Shown: positions 52,782 to 61,206 of the stretch, piece by piece | How positions within the stretch are numbered: position 1 is the first letter of the stretch | How the letters are laid out: the number at the start of each line of letters is the position of its first letter | From: Maribacter aquivivus | GTDB taxonomy: Bacteria > Bacteroidota > Bacteroidia > Flavobacteriales > Flavobacteriaceae | Direction: 5' to 3' | DNA length: 64,000 nt | NCBI RefSeq assembly: GCF_900142175.1 | Contig: NZ_FQZX01000001.1 | Coordinates: 2,232,001-2,296,000 of the forward strand | Notes under the pieces: model-generated | What the model saw: only the letters and a program-made list of their open reading frames with translations | Told to the model about the DNA's origin: nothing | The model's database searches: none | Position numbers and translations under genes: made by a program

Positions 52782-52999
52782 ATTTTGGTTCGGTTATTAA
52801 ATTTATAGAAGGATAAATAGGAGATAGAACGGGGGATTTGATAGTACGCTCAATTACCGTAAGTATTGATGTTATTTGCTTTGCTGTTTATACAGTAGCT
52901 ACCAATTGGACAAAAGTATAGTGCGTGGTTGAAAATTTGTTTGAATTTGATTTGTGAACTTGAACTTGAGTTGAATTTGATTTTTGAACTCGTAAGTAA

Positions 53000-53635
53000 A
53001 AAGTAGGTTTTGGTAAGAAATGGGGTAGGTATAGATTTGGGGCGAAAAGGATATTTAAAAATTGTATTAAGAAAGTTTAGCTCTATTTAATTTTGTTGAG
53101 AATTTTAAAGCCTTAATTACTCTGTTGTTTTTGTTCTTGTATAATCTAGCTACTTCAATTGTGTTTTTAGTTTCGATTGTTGGAACGGTAATATCATTAC
53201 TTTCAATTGTTTGAACCATCTCTACTTGTACAGTTTCTATTTCTAAAGAAACATTCTCGTTGTTAGCTTGCGCTTGTACTAAGAAAGTAGAGAAGAAAAG
53301 AGCGGTTAAAAGAATAATTGATTTCATAATATTTGTTTTACACTGCTAAAGTACAGGGATGAACAAACATATTTTACCGGTTGTAGTTGGGCAGCATTTA
53401 ACTATAGACGAATGGTAATTTTGGTTCGGTTATTAAATTTATAGAAGGATAAATAGGAGATAGAACGGGGGATTTGATAGTACGCTCAATTACCGTAAGT
53501 ATTGATGTTATTTGCTTTGCTGTTTATACAGTAGCTACCAATTGGACAAAAGTATAGTGCGTGGTTGAAAATTTGTTTGAATTTGATTTGTGAACTTGAA
53601 CTTGAGTTGAATTTGATTTTTGAACTCGTAAGTAA
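53000..53635. repeat. Tandem direct repeat, unit 2 (636 bp)
   Basis: Contains peptide gene E and the upstream region. Its 3' flank next to the stop (about 53018-53066) differs more from units 1 and 3 than those do from each other. Confidence 0.9.
53067..53327 (-). CDS. Small secreted basic-tail peptide, copy E
   Basis: An 86-residue protein with signal peptide, acidic middle and core ARLYKNKNNRVIKALKFSTK (60-79), as copy D. The only protein difference is LNRAKLS at the end (S82 to R). At DNA level it has nine differences from D and seven from F, mostly silent. It is the most divergent of the three tandem copies, also in its 3' flank. Function is unknown. Confidence 0.85.
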   Translation of the reverse strand: MKSIILLTALFFSTFLVQAQANNENVSLEIETVQVEMVQTIESNDITVPTIETKNTIEVARLYKNKNNRVIKALKFSTKLNRAKLS

Positions 53636-53701
53636 AAAGTAGGTTTTGGTAAGAAATGGGTTAGGTATAGATTTGTGGTGAGAAGAATATATATAATTGT
53701 A
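53328..53701. other. Intergenic part of repeat between peptide genes E and F
   Basis: About 374 bases, almost the same as 52692-53066, with one visible change in the upper site (ATAGACGAATG instead of GTAGACGAATG at 53404). No gene. Confidence 0.6.
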
Positions 53702-54050
53702 TTAAGAAAGTTTAGCGCTATTTAATTTTGTAGAGAATTTTAAAGCCTTAATTACTCTGTTGTTTTTGTTCTTGTATAATCTAGCAACTTCAATTGTATT
53801 TTTAGTTTCGATTGTTGGAACGGTAATATCATTACTTTCAATTGTTTGAACCATCTCTACTTGTACAGTTTCGATCTCTAAAGAAACATTCTCGTTATTA
53901 GCTTGCGCTTGTACTAAGAAAGTAGAGAAGAAAAGAGCGGTTAAAAGAATAATTGATTTCATAATATTTGTTTTACACTGCTAAAGTACAGGGATGAACA
54001 AACATATTTTACCGCTCATAGTTGGGCAACATTTAACTGTAGACGAATGG
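53636..54050. repeat. Tandem direct repeat, unit 3 (partial)
   Basis: Starts at the third AAAGTAGGTTTTGG copy and contains peptide gene F; homology with units 1 and 2 ends after GTAGACGAATGGTAA near 54053, followed by unique sequence with the inverted repeat at 54035-54072. Confidence 0.85.
53702..53962 (-). CDS. Small secreted basic-tail peptide, copy F
   Basis: An 86-residue secreted protein identical to copy D, with five silent DNA differences. Signal peptide, acidic middle and core at 60-79 as in D. It is the first gene in the direction of transcription and its upstream region differs from those of D and E: GCTCATAGTTGGGCAACA replaces GGTTGTAGTTGGGCAGCA, and the upper site is part of a 15-bp inverted repeat. 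Confidence 0.85.
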   Translation of the reverse strand: MKSIILLTALFFSTFLVQAQANNENVSLEIETVQVEMVQTIESNDITVPTIETKNTIEVARLYKNKNNRVIKALKFSTKLNSAKLS

Positions 54051-54072
54051 TAAAAATCATTCGTCTACGGTT
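54035..54072. repeat. Inverted repeat (15-bp arms, 14 matching) upstream of copy F
   Basis: AACTGTAGACGAATG (54035-54049) and CATTCGTCTACGGTT (54058-54072) pair at 14 of 15 bases with an 8-base loop GTAAAAAT. One arm is the same site used as direct repeat in units 1-2. It could be two facing regulator sites or a hairpin; there is no T run for a terminator of the copy F transcript. Confidence 0.8.
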
Positions 54073-54117
54073 AATGTAGTTTTAAAATGTATTCGAAAAT
54101 TAATGTGTTAATGGGGT

Positions 54118-55989
54118 CTAACCTTCCATTAGTGCTGAAAGCTCAAACCAACGCTCAGTCTTACTCTCAATCGTATCGGTTACTTCTTTAAGTTCTATAC
54201 CTAAGTCTTTAATTTCATCACCACTTAATGTGCCATCGGTAAACTTTTCTTGTAGCGTAACCTTCTTTTTTTCTAATTTTTGAATTTCGCGTTCTAGTTT
54301 TTTGAACTCCTGTTGGTCTGCATAAGATATTTTAGGTGAAGCATCTGGTTCTTTCCAGCTAGTTTTAGGAGCACTTTGAACTTCTTTTTGCTCACGTTTC
54401 TCTAGTACCTGACTGTCTTCGTATGCTCTGTAATCTGAATAGTTACCTGGAAAATCTTCTACAACAGCATCACCTCTAAATACAAATAGGTGATCTACAA
54501 TTTTATCCATAAAGTAACGGTCGTGAGATACTACCATTAAGCATCCTTGGAAATCCATTAAGAAGCTTTCCAATACATTTAGCGTTACAATATCTAAATC
54601 GTTGGTAGGTTCATCTAATATCAAGAAATTCGGATTCTGAATCAAAATAGTACATAAGTATAGTCGCTTACGCTCACCACCACTTAGTTTGTCAACGAAA
54701 TCATATTGCTTTTTTCTGTCGAATAGAAAACGTTCCAATAACTGCTGTGCAGAAATCTGTCTGCCTTTCATTAAAGGTATGTAATCACCAAACTCGCGAA
54801 TAACATCAATTACTTTCTGACCTTCTTTTATTTCAATTCCTTTTTGAGTGTAGTAACCGAACTTGATTGTTTCACCTACAATTACTTTTCCGCTGTCCGG
54901 CTGGTCGCGTCCACTTAAAATATTTAAGAAGGTAGATTTACCGGTACCATTCTTACCAATGATACCAATACGTTCTCCTTTTTGAAAAACATATTCAAAC
55001 TTATCTAGAATTGGCTTACCAGGGAAGGATTTAGAAATCTTATGAAGTTCAAGAATTTTACTGCCCACACGTTCCATATTCAACTCTAGCTGAACTTGAT
55101 GGTCTTTTCTACGTTGGCTAGCTTTGTCTTTAATTACGGCAAAATCATCTATTCTAGATTTAGATTTTGTAGTACGCGCTTTTGGTTGCCTACGCATCCA
55201 ATCCAACTCCTTTTTAAATAGTAATTCTGTTTTATGTTGCTCTGTGGCTTCTTGCTCAATACGGGCTTCTTTCTTTTCTAAGTAGTAAGAATAGTTTCCT
55301 TTATACGGATAAAGCTTTCCGTTTTCAAGCTCAATAATTTCATTACAAACGCGCTCTAGAAAGTAACGGTCGTGCGTTACCATAAATAGTGTCATGTTTT
55401 CTTTAGCGAAGAATTCTTCTAACCATTCAATCATTTCTAGGTCTAAATGGTTGGTAGGTTCATCTAATACTAAAAGATCTGGTTTATTGATTAGCGCATT
55501 GGCAAGTGCCAAACGTTTCTTTTGTCCACCAGAGAGTTTATCAACCTTTGCATCTAAGTCATCTAGTTTTAGTTTCGAAAGAATCTGTTTGTATTGGGTT
55601 TCAAAATCCCAAGCTTCAAAACGATCCATAGCATCAAATGCTTTTTGATAAGCATCTGCATCTTCAGGGTTTAGTAATGCCTTTTCGTAATTAGCCAATA
55701 CCGTCAGTACCTCATTGTCTGAAGCGAAAATGGTTTCCTCTACGGTTAAGTTTGGATCCATTACCGGCTCTTGAGCCAAAAAGGAAACGCGTGTAGACTT
55801 ACGGTAGTTCACCTGACCAGAATCGGGAGTGTCAGCTCCTGACAATATATTAAGTATAGAAGTTTTTCCTGTACCGTTTTTAGCGATTAAAGCAATTTTT
55901 TGGTCTTTATTGATCCCAAAAGATAGGTTCTCAAAAAGAACATTTTCGCCATAGGATTTCGAAATATTTTCAACGGTAAGTAGATTCAT
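54118..55989 (-). CDS. ABC-F family ATPase (Uup-like)
   Basis: A 623-residue protein with two ABC domains and no membrane helices. Walker A motifs are AKNGTGKTS near 36-44 and GKNGTGKST near 340-350; signatures are LSGGQKKRL and LSGGERKRL, Walker B is VLDEPTNHLD and ILDEPTNDLD. A linker (about 225-300) and a C-terminal coiled coil (about 540-600) are typical for Uup. ABC-F proteins act on ribosomes or in DNA transposition control; the substrate here is unknown. It is 17 bases downstream of the DUF4105 gene. Confidence 0.92.
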   Translation of the reverse strand: MNLLTVENISKSYGENVLFENLSFGINKDQKIALIAKNGTGKTSILNILSGADTPDSGQVNYRKSTRVSFLAQEPVMDPNLTVEETIFASDNEVLTVLANYEKALLNPEDADAYQKAFDAMDRFEAWDFETQYKQILSKLKLDDLDAKVDKLSGGQKKRLALANALINKPDLLVLDEPTNHLDLEMIEWLEEFFAKENMTLFMVTHDRYFLERVCNEIIELENGKLYPYKGNYSYYLEKKEARIEQEATEQHKTELLFKKELDWMRRQPKARTTKSKSRIDDFAVIKDKASQRRKDHQVQLELNMERVGSKILELHKISKSFPGKPILDKFEYVFQKGERIGIIGKNGTGKSTFLNILSGRDQPDSGKVIVGETIKFGYYTQKGIEIKEGQKVIDVIREFGDYIPLMKGRQISAQQLLERFLFDRKKQYDFVDKLSGGERKRLYLCTILIQNPNFLILDEPTNDLDIVTLNVLESFLMDFQGCLMVVSHDRYFMDKIVDHLFVFRGDAVVEDFPGNYSDYRAYEDSQVLEKREQKEVQSAPKTSWKEPDASPKISYADQQEFKKLEREIQKLEKKKVTLQEKFTDGTLSGDEIKDLGIELKEVTDTIESKTERWFELSALMEG

Positions 55990-56006
55990 GTAAAGTAACT
56001 TGATTT

Positions 56007-57188
56007 TTATTTTTTTGCTAAATATGTACTCTTAAAATAATAGATGAGATATAAATAACGGATAGCTAATGTTAATAATACGATGATTAGTAATATGGAA
56101 AACACTTGAATTTTAAATACCCACAGCATACACGTAATGCCTAATAATATGGTTAAAAATATGATGTAAGTGATCATCCATGACGGAATCTGCTTTTTAA
56201 TCATCATAAATGCGATTACTATATTCGGTGCAAATGCCCACAACGAATTAAAATTTGCCTTCGTTGCCAAATGGTCTGTACCAAACCAAAGGAATAAAAT
56301 TAGAACGCCTGCTAACCCAGTAACTGCGAATAATCCAAAATCTAACCATTTATTTCTCCGTAAGTTTTTATAATCGGTATAGGTGATATAACTAACCAAT
56401 GCCAGTAAAACACTAAGCCAAAATAAAGGAGTTAAAAATATAAGAGAGTGGTATTCTTGTTCAGGAATATCTAAAATGACAGACTCACTTTTAACTATAG
56501 GCTTGCCATTTAGCGTGGTATGTTTCATTTGCTCGTACACATAAATTGGTAAGAACAAATGTTCGTATGGCGTTGCTTCTCTATCAATTACGGAACCTAA
56601 CGCAAGGTCAATACCGAAATTGGACCACGAATTCGGATTCAACTTTAAACGGATTAACTCGCGAAATGTCAGTTGATCTTCTAAATAATTATAATCAAAA
56701 TTAAATGTGCTCCCTAAAGTTTTTTCAAATACCATAGGTATTCTAGTGGCACAGTTATCAAACAAAAAGTCGTACTTATATTTCTTGTTTTCCGGCAGTA
56801 AGTTGTGTTCTAGAAAAGTGACAATCTGGTTGCGTTGTTCTAAGTCTACATCTAAAACTTGTTCTCTAATCCACCGTTTTTCTTGTTGGTAAGAATAATC
56901 GAAGTACTTAAACGGAATTCTAGAAATGGTGTATGATAACTTACCTCTGGTGAAATTTAAATAGAAATTTGGGTCTTCAAAATCATACGTACCGTAACCG
57001 TAAACTTCATCTATACCTAAAGTTGGGTCTTGTAGTCTAATAGCGCTATGCCCGAATTTGGCAGCTAAGTCTTCGCCAGTACCTACGGTTAACAAGCTAA
57101 TTTTTGATAATGGAGATAGTTGTGCATTTTGAGAATATCCCCAAAATGCAGTAAAAAGTAGAATTAAAAACGTGATTTTTCTGAACAT
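56007..57188 (-). CDS. DUF4105 family membrane protein
   Basis: A 393-residue protein with a signal peptide (about 1-21, ending YSQ). The DUF4105 core follows: KFGHSAIRLQDP near 44-55, GYGTYDFEDPNFYLNF, and DFLFDNCATRIPMVF, with possible papain-like (NlpC/P60-like) Cys and His residues. About five membrane helices fill the C-terminal half (about 240-390). ATG at 57188 is preferred; a TTG at 57215 puts nine residues before the signal. Role in envelope lipid or peptide handling is a guess. Confidence 0.82.
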   Translation of the reverse strand: MFRKITFLILLFTAFWGYSQNAQLSPLSKISLLTVGTGEDLAAKFGHSAIRLQDPTLGIDEVYGYGTYDFEDPNFYLNFTRGKLSYTISRIPFKYFDYSYQQEKRWIREQVLDVDLEQRNQIVTFLEHNLLPENKKYKYDFLFDNCATRIPMVFEKTLGSTFNFDYNYLEDQLTFRELIRLKLNPNSWSNFGIDLALGSVIDREATPYEHLFLPIYVYEQMKHTTLNGKPIVKSESVILDIPEQEYHSLIFLTPLFWLSVLLALVSYITYTDYKNLRRNKWLDFGLFAVTGLAGVLILFLWFGTDHLATKANFNSLWAFAPNIVIAFMMIKKQIPSWMITYIIFLTILLGITCMLWVFKIQVFSILLIIVLLTLAIRYLYLIYYFKSTYLAKK

Positions 57189-57307
57189 ACTTTTACTCGC
57201 GCATAGCAGCTGCAAAGATGCGAATAATAACAGACTTCATAGATATTGCTTTTTTATAATTTTATGACAATTAACTATTTCTGTAAAGAGCTGTTTTATA
57301 GAAATAT

Positions 57308-57334
57308 AAAAGCCACCTCTAGAGGTGGCTTTTT
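57308..57334. terminator. Bidirectional terminator after pyc
   Basis: AAAAGCCACCTC and GAGGTGGCTTTT pair perfectly around a TA centre, with A/T runs at both sides, 26 bases beyond the pyc stop. It separates pyc from the DUF4105 gene. Confidence 0.85.
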
Positions 57335-57359
57335 AAATAGATTACTTACATTTTAATTG

Positions 57360-60300
57360 CTATTCAATAGTTACAATTAAATCGTCTTGTTTTACCATAC
57401 TACCTTCTTTTAGACTCACAGAAGTAACCGTTCCTGCTTTAAAAGAAGTTACGGTAGTCTCCATTTTCATGGCTTCAATTACAAATAAAGGATCGTTCTC
57501 TTTTATGGTTTGACCTTTTTTGATCAATACCTTATATAAAGAACCTTGTAGCGGAGCACCAATTTGGTTAGGGTTTTCTAAATCTATTTTTTCATTCGAT
57601 TCGATCTTAAGATTTAAAGAAGTATCTAGAACATCAACAAATCTATTCTCTCCGTTTACTTGAAAGAATACAGTTCTCATACCTTGTTCATTAGGTATAC
57701 CGACAGAAAGTAGCCTAACAATTACCGTTTTACCCGGTTCTAATTCAATTAAGGTTTCTTCACGAAGTTTCATACCGTAGAAGAAATGCTTTGTTTGTAC
57801 GAGCGCTAAATTGCCATAAAGCTTATAGTTTTCATGTGCTTTTTCAAACACTTTTGGGTATAAGGTGTACGAAAGAAAATCTTCTATTTCAATAGCACGT
57901 GTAAAGCCTTTTTGAAACTTCTTTTTAAAGGCTTTAAATTCCTTGTCAAAATCAGTTGGTGCTAAATGTGCATTTGGTCTGTTCGTATATGGTTTTTTGT
58001 TCTTTAGAATGATTTTCTGAAGTTTTTTAGGGAATCCGCCAACGGGCTGACCTAAATCTCCCATAAAGAAACTGATTACAGAATCTGGGAATGATATTTC
58101 CTCACCACGTGTCATTACATCTTCAGTAGTCAAATCATTAGTCACCATGAAAATTGCCATGTCACCAACCACTTTTGAACTCGGTGTTACTTTAATAAGG
58201 TTACCAAAGAGTTTATTTACCTCTGCATACATTATTTTTACTTCTTCAAATCGGTCTCCCAATCCTAAAGCAGTTGCTTGCGGACGTAAATTAGAATACT
58301 GTCCACCAGGTATTTCATGTGAATAAACCTCTGCTGTACCCGCTTTTAAGCCAGATTCAAAAGGGTAGTACAATTCTCTTGTATCTTCCCAGAAGTTAGA
58401 AAACTGATTCAGTTTCGGCATATCAAACGCATGTTCCCGTGGCTGACCTTTCATCATCTCTACTACAGAGTTAAAGTTAGGCTGAGAAGTTAATCCAGAT
58501 AATCCGCCTAAAGCAACATCAACAACATCAACACCAGCTTCAATTGCTTTCAAATATGTAGTCGTCTGTAAAGATGATGTATCATGCGTATGTAAATGTA
58601 TAGGCACTTTTACTGTGTCTTTCAACGCTAAAACCAATTCAGTAGCAGCATAAGGCTTAAGTAGGCCTGCCATATCTTTTATTGCAATCATATGTGCACC
58701 TGCATTTTCTAAATCTTTCGCAAGCTGTGTATAGTATTTTAGATTGTATTTGGTTTCGTTAACATCTAATATATCGCCAGTATAACTTAAGGCAGCTTCT
58801 GCAATACCACCTGTTTTATTACGTACATAATTAATACTTGGTTCCATGGCCTTTACCCAGTTCAAGGAATCGAAAATTCTAAAAATATCCACTCCGTTCT
58901 CCCAAGACTTCTCAACGAATTTTTCAATTAAATTATCAGGGTATGCTTTGTATCCAACCCCGTTAGAACCCCTAAGCAGCATTTGAAATAATATATTCGG
59001 CACTGCTTTACGTAATTCGCGTAAACGTGTCCATGGACTCTCATGTAAGAAGCGCATACAAACATCGAATGTTGCACCACCCCAAACTTCCATACTAAAG
59101 GTATTTGGGTGATTTTTTGCATAACTTTCAGCAACACGCAACATATCATAGGTACGCATTCTCGTTGCCAATAATGATTGGTGCGCATCACGCATGGTGG
59201 TATCGGTAAAATGAATTTTCTTTTCGTCCATTAACCATGCACAGAATTTCTCCGGACCCATTTCGGTCAACATATCTTTTGTTCCCTTCGGATGTGCTTC
59301 TAATGCATTAAATTTTGGAACTTTTGGATTTCTGAAAACTTTATTCTGATCAATGTACTTGACATCAGAATTACCGTTCACAATTACTTCTGCCAAAAAG
59401 TTCACCACTTTAGATGTTCTATCTTGTGGTAATTTTATTTTGAATAGGGCAGGGGTGTTCTGTATGAAATTGACAGTTACTTTCCCGTCTTTAAACGTAG
59501 GATGCTGAATTACATTCTGAAGAAAATGGATATTTGTTTTAACTCCTCTAATTCTAAACTCCTTTAATGCACGTACCATTTTTCTTGTAGCGCCATCTAA
59601 GGTTCTGCCGTGAGATGAAACTTTTACTAACATAGAATCAAAGAATGGACTAACTTGATACCCTTGGTAAATACTACCGGCATCTAAACGAATTCCCATA
59701 CCAGAGGCACTTCTGTAAGTAGTTACCGTGCCGTAATCTGGAGTAAAATTGTTGCTAGGGTCTTCTGTTGTTAATCTACATTGTAGTGCAAAGCCATATG
59801 TTGCAATAGTATCTTGACCGTAAATTTTAATTTGCTGACTGTCTAACTTATAATTTCCGGCAACGAAAATTTGAGTTTTGACCAAGTCAATGCCTGTAAC
59901 CATTTCGGTAACGGTATGCTCTACTTGTATTCTAGGGTTTACTTCAATGAAATAAATATTATCATCTAAATCTACTAAAAATTCTACTGTACCAATATTG
60001 TTGTAATTGACTTCTTTGGCAATATTTACAGCATATTTATAGAGATTTTGTTTTACTTCTTCACTCACATTATGAGAAGGAGCAATCTCTACCACTTTTT
60101 GGTGACGACGTTGAACTGAACAATCGCGCTCATGTAAATGACGAATGTTTCCGTGGTTATCTGCTACAATTTGTACTTCTATATGTTTAGGGTCTTCAAC
60201 ATACTTTTCTAGAAACATGGTGTCATCGCCAAAAGCGTTTAATGCTTCATTTCTGGCAGAATCGAAATTCATTTCTAAATCTTCGTCTTTTCTAATAATA

Positions 60301-60812
60301 CGCATACCACGACCACCACCACCAGAAGCAGCTTTTAACATTAGCGGATAACCAATTGTAGCAGCTTCAGATAAAGCTACCTTAAGATTGGTCAATTGCT
60401 TTTTGTTGCTTTCTATAATAGGAACATTACATTTTACAGCAACTTTCTTTGCGGTAATTTTATCACCAAGGGCATCCATTACTTTTGGATCCGGGCCTAT
60501 GAAAATAATGTCGTTTGCAGCACATTGTCTTGCAAATTCTGAGTTTTCAGAGAGAAATCCGTAACCTGGGTGTATAGCATCTACATTTTTAGCCTTTGCC
60601 AAAGCTATAATTTGAGGAATGTCTAAGTAAGGTTTTAAAGGCTGATTGTCTTCACCAATTTGGTAAGATTCATCGGCTTTATTTCGGTGTTGCGAATAGC
60701 GGTCTTCATACGTGTAAATGGCAACTGTTTTAATGTTTAGCTCAGAACAGGCACGCAATACACGAATTGCAATTTCACTTCGATTGGCTACTAAAACCTT
60801 TTTAATCTTCAT
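57360..60812 (-). CDS. pyc: Pyruvate carboxylase
   Basis: A 1150-residue biotin enzyme that makes oxaloacetate from pyruvate, bicarbonate and ATP, replenishing the TCA cycle. Order: biotin carboxylase domain (about 1-450, with KAASGGGGRGMR and EKYVEDPKHIEVQI, EVNPRIQVEHTV), carboxyltransferase domain (about 530-830, with FTDTTMRDAHQSLLATRMRT and HLHTHDTS), an allosteric-type linker, and a C-terminal biotinyl domain with EAMKMET, K1116 being the biotin lysine. Single-chain form of normal length. It is monocistronic, with a terminator after it. Confidence 0.97.
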   Translation of the reverse strand: MKIKKVLVANRSEIAIRVLRACSELNIKTVAIYTYEDRYSQHRNKADESYQIGEDNQPLKPYLDIPQIIALAKAKNVDAIHPGYGFLSENSEFARQCAANDIIFIGPDPKVMDALGDKITAKKVAVKCNVPIIESNKKQLTNLKVALSEAATIGYPLMLKAASGGGGRGMRIIRKDEDLEMNFDSARNEALNAFGDDTMFLEKYVEDPKHIEVQIVADNHGNIRHLHERDCSVQRRHQKVVEIAPSHNVSEEVKQNLYKYAVNIAKEVNYNNIGTVEFLVDLDDNIYFIEVNPRIQVEHTVTEMVTGIDLVKTQIFVAGNYKLDSQQIKIYGQDTIATYGFALQCRLTTEDPSNNFTPDYGTVTTYRSASGMGIRLDAGSIYQGYQVSPFFDSMLVKVSSHGRTLDGATRKMVRALKEFRIRGVKTNIHFLQNVIQHPTFKDGKVTVNFIQNTPALFKIKLPQDRTSKVVNFLAEVIVNGNSDVKYIDQNKVFRNPKVPKFNALEAHPKGTKDMLTEMGPEKFCAWLMDEKKIHFTDTTMRDAHQSLLATRMRTYDMLRVAESYAKNHPNTFSMEVWGGATFDVCMRFLHESPWTRLRELRKAVPNILFQMLLRGSNGVGYKAYPDNLIEKFVEKSWENGVDIFRIFDSLNWVKAMEPSINYVRNKTGGIAEAALSYTGDILDVNETKYNLKYYTQLAKDLENAGAHMIAIKDMAGLLKPYAATELVLALKDTVKVPIHLHTHDTSSLQTTTYLKAIEAGVDVVDVALGGLSGLTSQPNFNSVVEMMKGQPREHAFDMPKLNQFSNFWEDTRELYYPFESGLKAGTAEVYSHEIPGGQYSNLRPQATALGLGDRFEEVKIMYAEVNKLFGNLIKVTPSSKVVGDMAIFMVTNDLTTEDVMTRGEEISFPDSVISFFMGDLGQPVGGFPKKLQKIILKNKKPYTNRPNAHLAPTDFDKEFKAFKKKFQKGFTRAIEIEDFLSYTLYPKVFEKAHENYKLYGNLALVQTKHFFYGMKLREETLIELEPGKTVIVRLLSVGIPNEQGMRTVFFQVNGENRFVDVLDTSLNLKIESNEKIDLENPNQIGAPLQGSLYKVLIKKGQTIKENDPLFVIEAMKMETTVTSFKAGTVTSVSLKEGSMVKQDDLIVTIE

Positions 60813-61206
60813 TTTTTGGCAATGTATTTAATGGTTAGTGTTTATATGTATTTGTTATAAAACTTCATTTTTTTTATGAAATTGTTACATAGGCTATAAT
60901 TTAATTCTAAAATTTCAACTAAACAATACTATGCATGCATAATATTTTTCATTTCTGAATTAATTTGTGATATCCTGCAATAGAAGGTAGTTTATATTTT
61001 GGAGCAATATGTTTAAGTGGTTGTAAATTTGTTCATTAGACTGCTTTTATTTTTTATAAAATCAATTTCAAACGCTTTTATAAATTACACTACTATTCCT
61101 TTTTACGGTTCAATGTCAATACCACCATATAATTATATTAATTTAGAGCAATAATTTAGCAGGGGCATTTTGCCTCAATGAATATTTTGACATTACCACA
61201 ACCATC
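60813..61206. other. Intergenic region between pyc and pssA (divergent)
   Basis: About 394 bases, AT-rich, no credible gene on either strand. A short GGC-ATTTT-GCC inverted repeat lies near 61167. It must hold the promoters of both divergent genes, but no clean TAnnTTTG match was found. Confidence 0.5.

Larger units (their letters stand above)
52365..52999. repeat. Tandem direct repeat, unit 1 (635 bp)
   Basis: Starts at AAAGTAGGTTTTGG and runs to the same sequence at 53000. It contains peptide gene D and its upstream region. Units 1 and 2 start 635 bases apart, units 2 and 3 636 bases apart. Intergenic parts of units 1 and 2 are almost identical. Confidence 0.9.
52692..53066. other. Intergenic part of repeat between peptide genes D and E
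   Basis: About 375 bases, with no credible gene. It holds the D promoter region (52705-52718), the 21-bp-spaced repeat (52747-52781) and, at about 52940-52990, degenerate TTGAACTTGA-type repeats like those upstream of copy A. Confidence 0.6.

Noticed and set aside
52431..53962. Small peptides as toxins of toxin-antitoxin pairs
   Set aside because: They have Sec signal peptides and no partner gene of antitoxin type beside each copy.
52365..54050. Tandem repeats considered as a CRISPR array or mobile element
   Set aside because: Units are 635 bases with complete genes, no short repeat-spacer pattern, no transposase and no terminal inverted repeats or target duplication.
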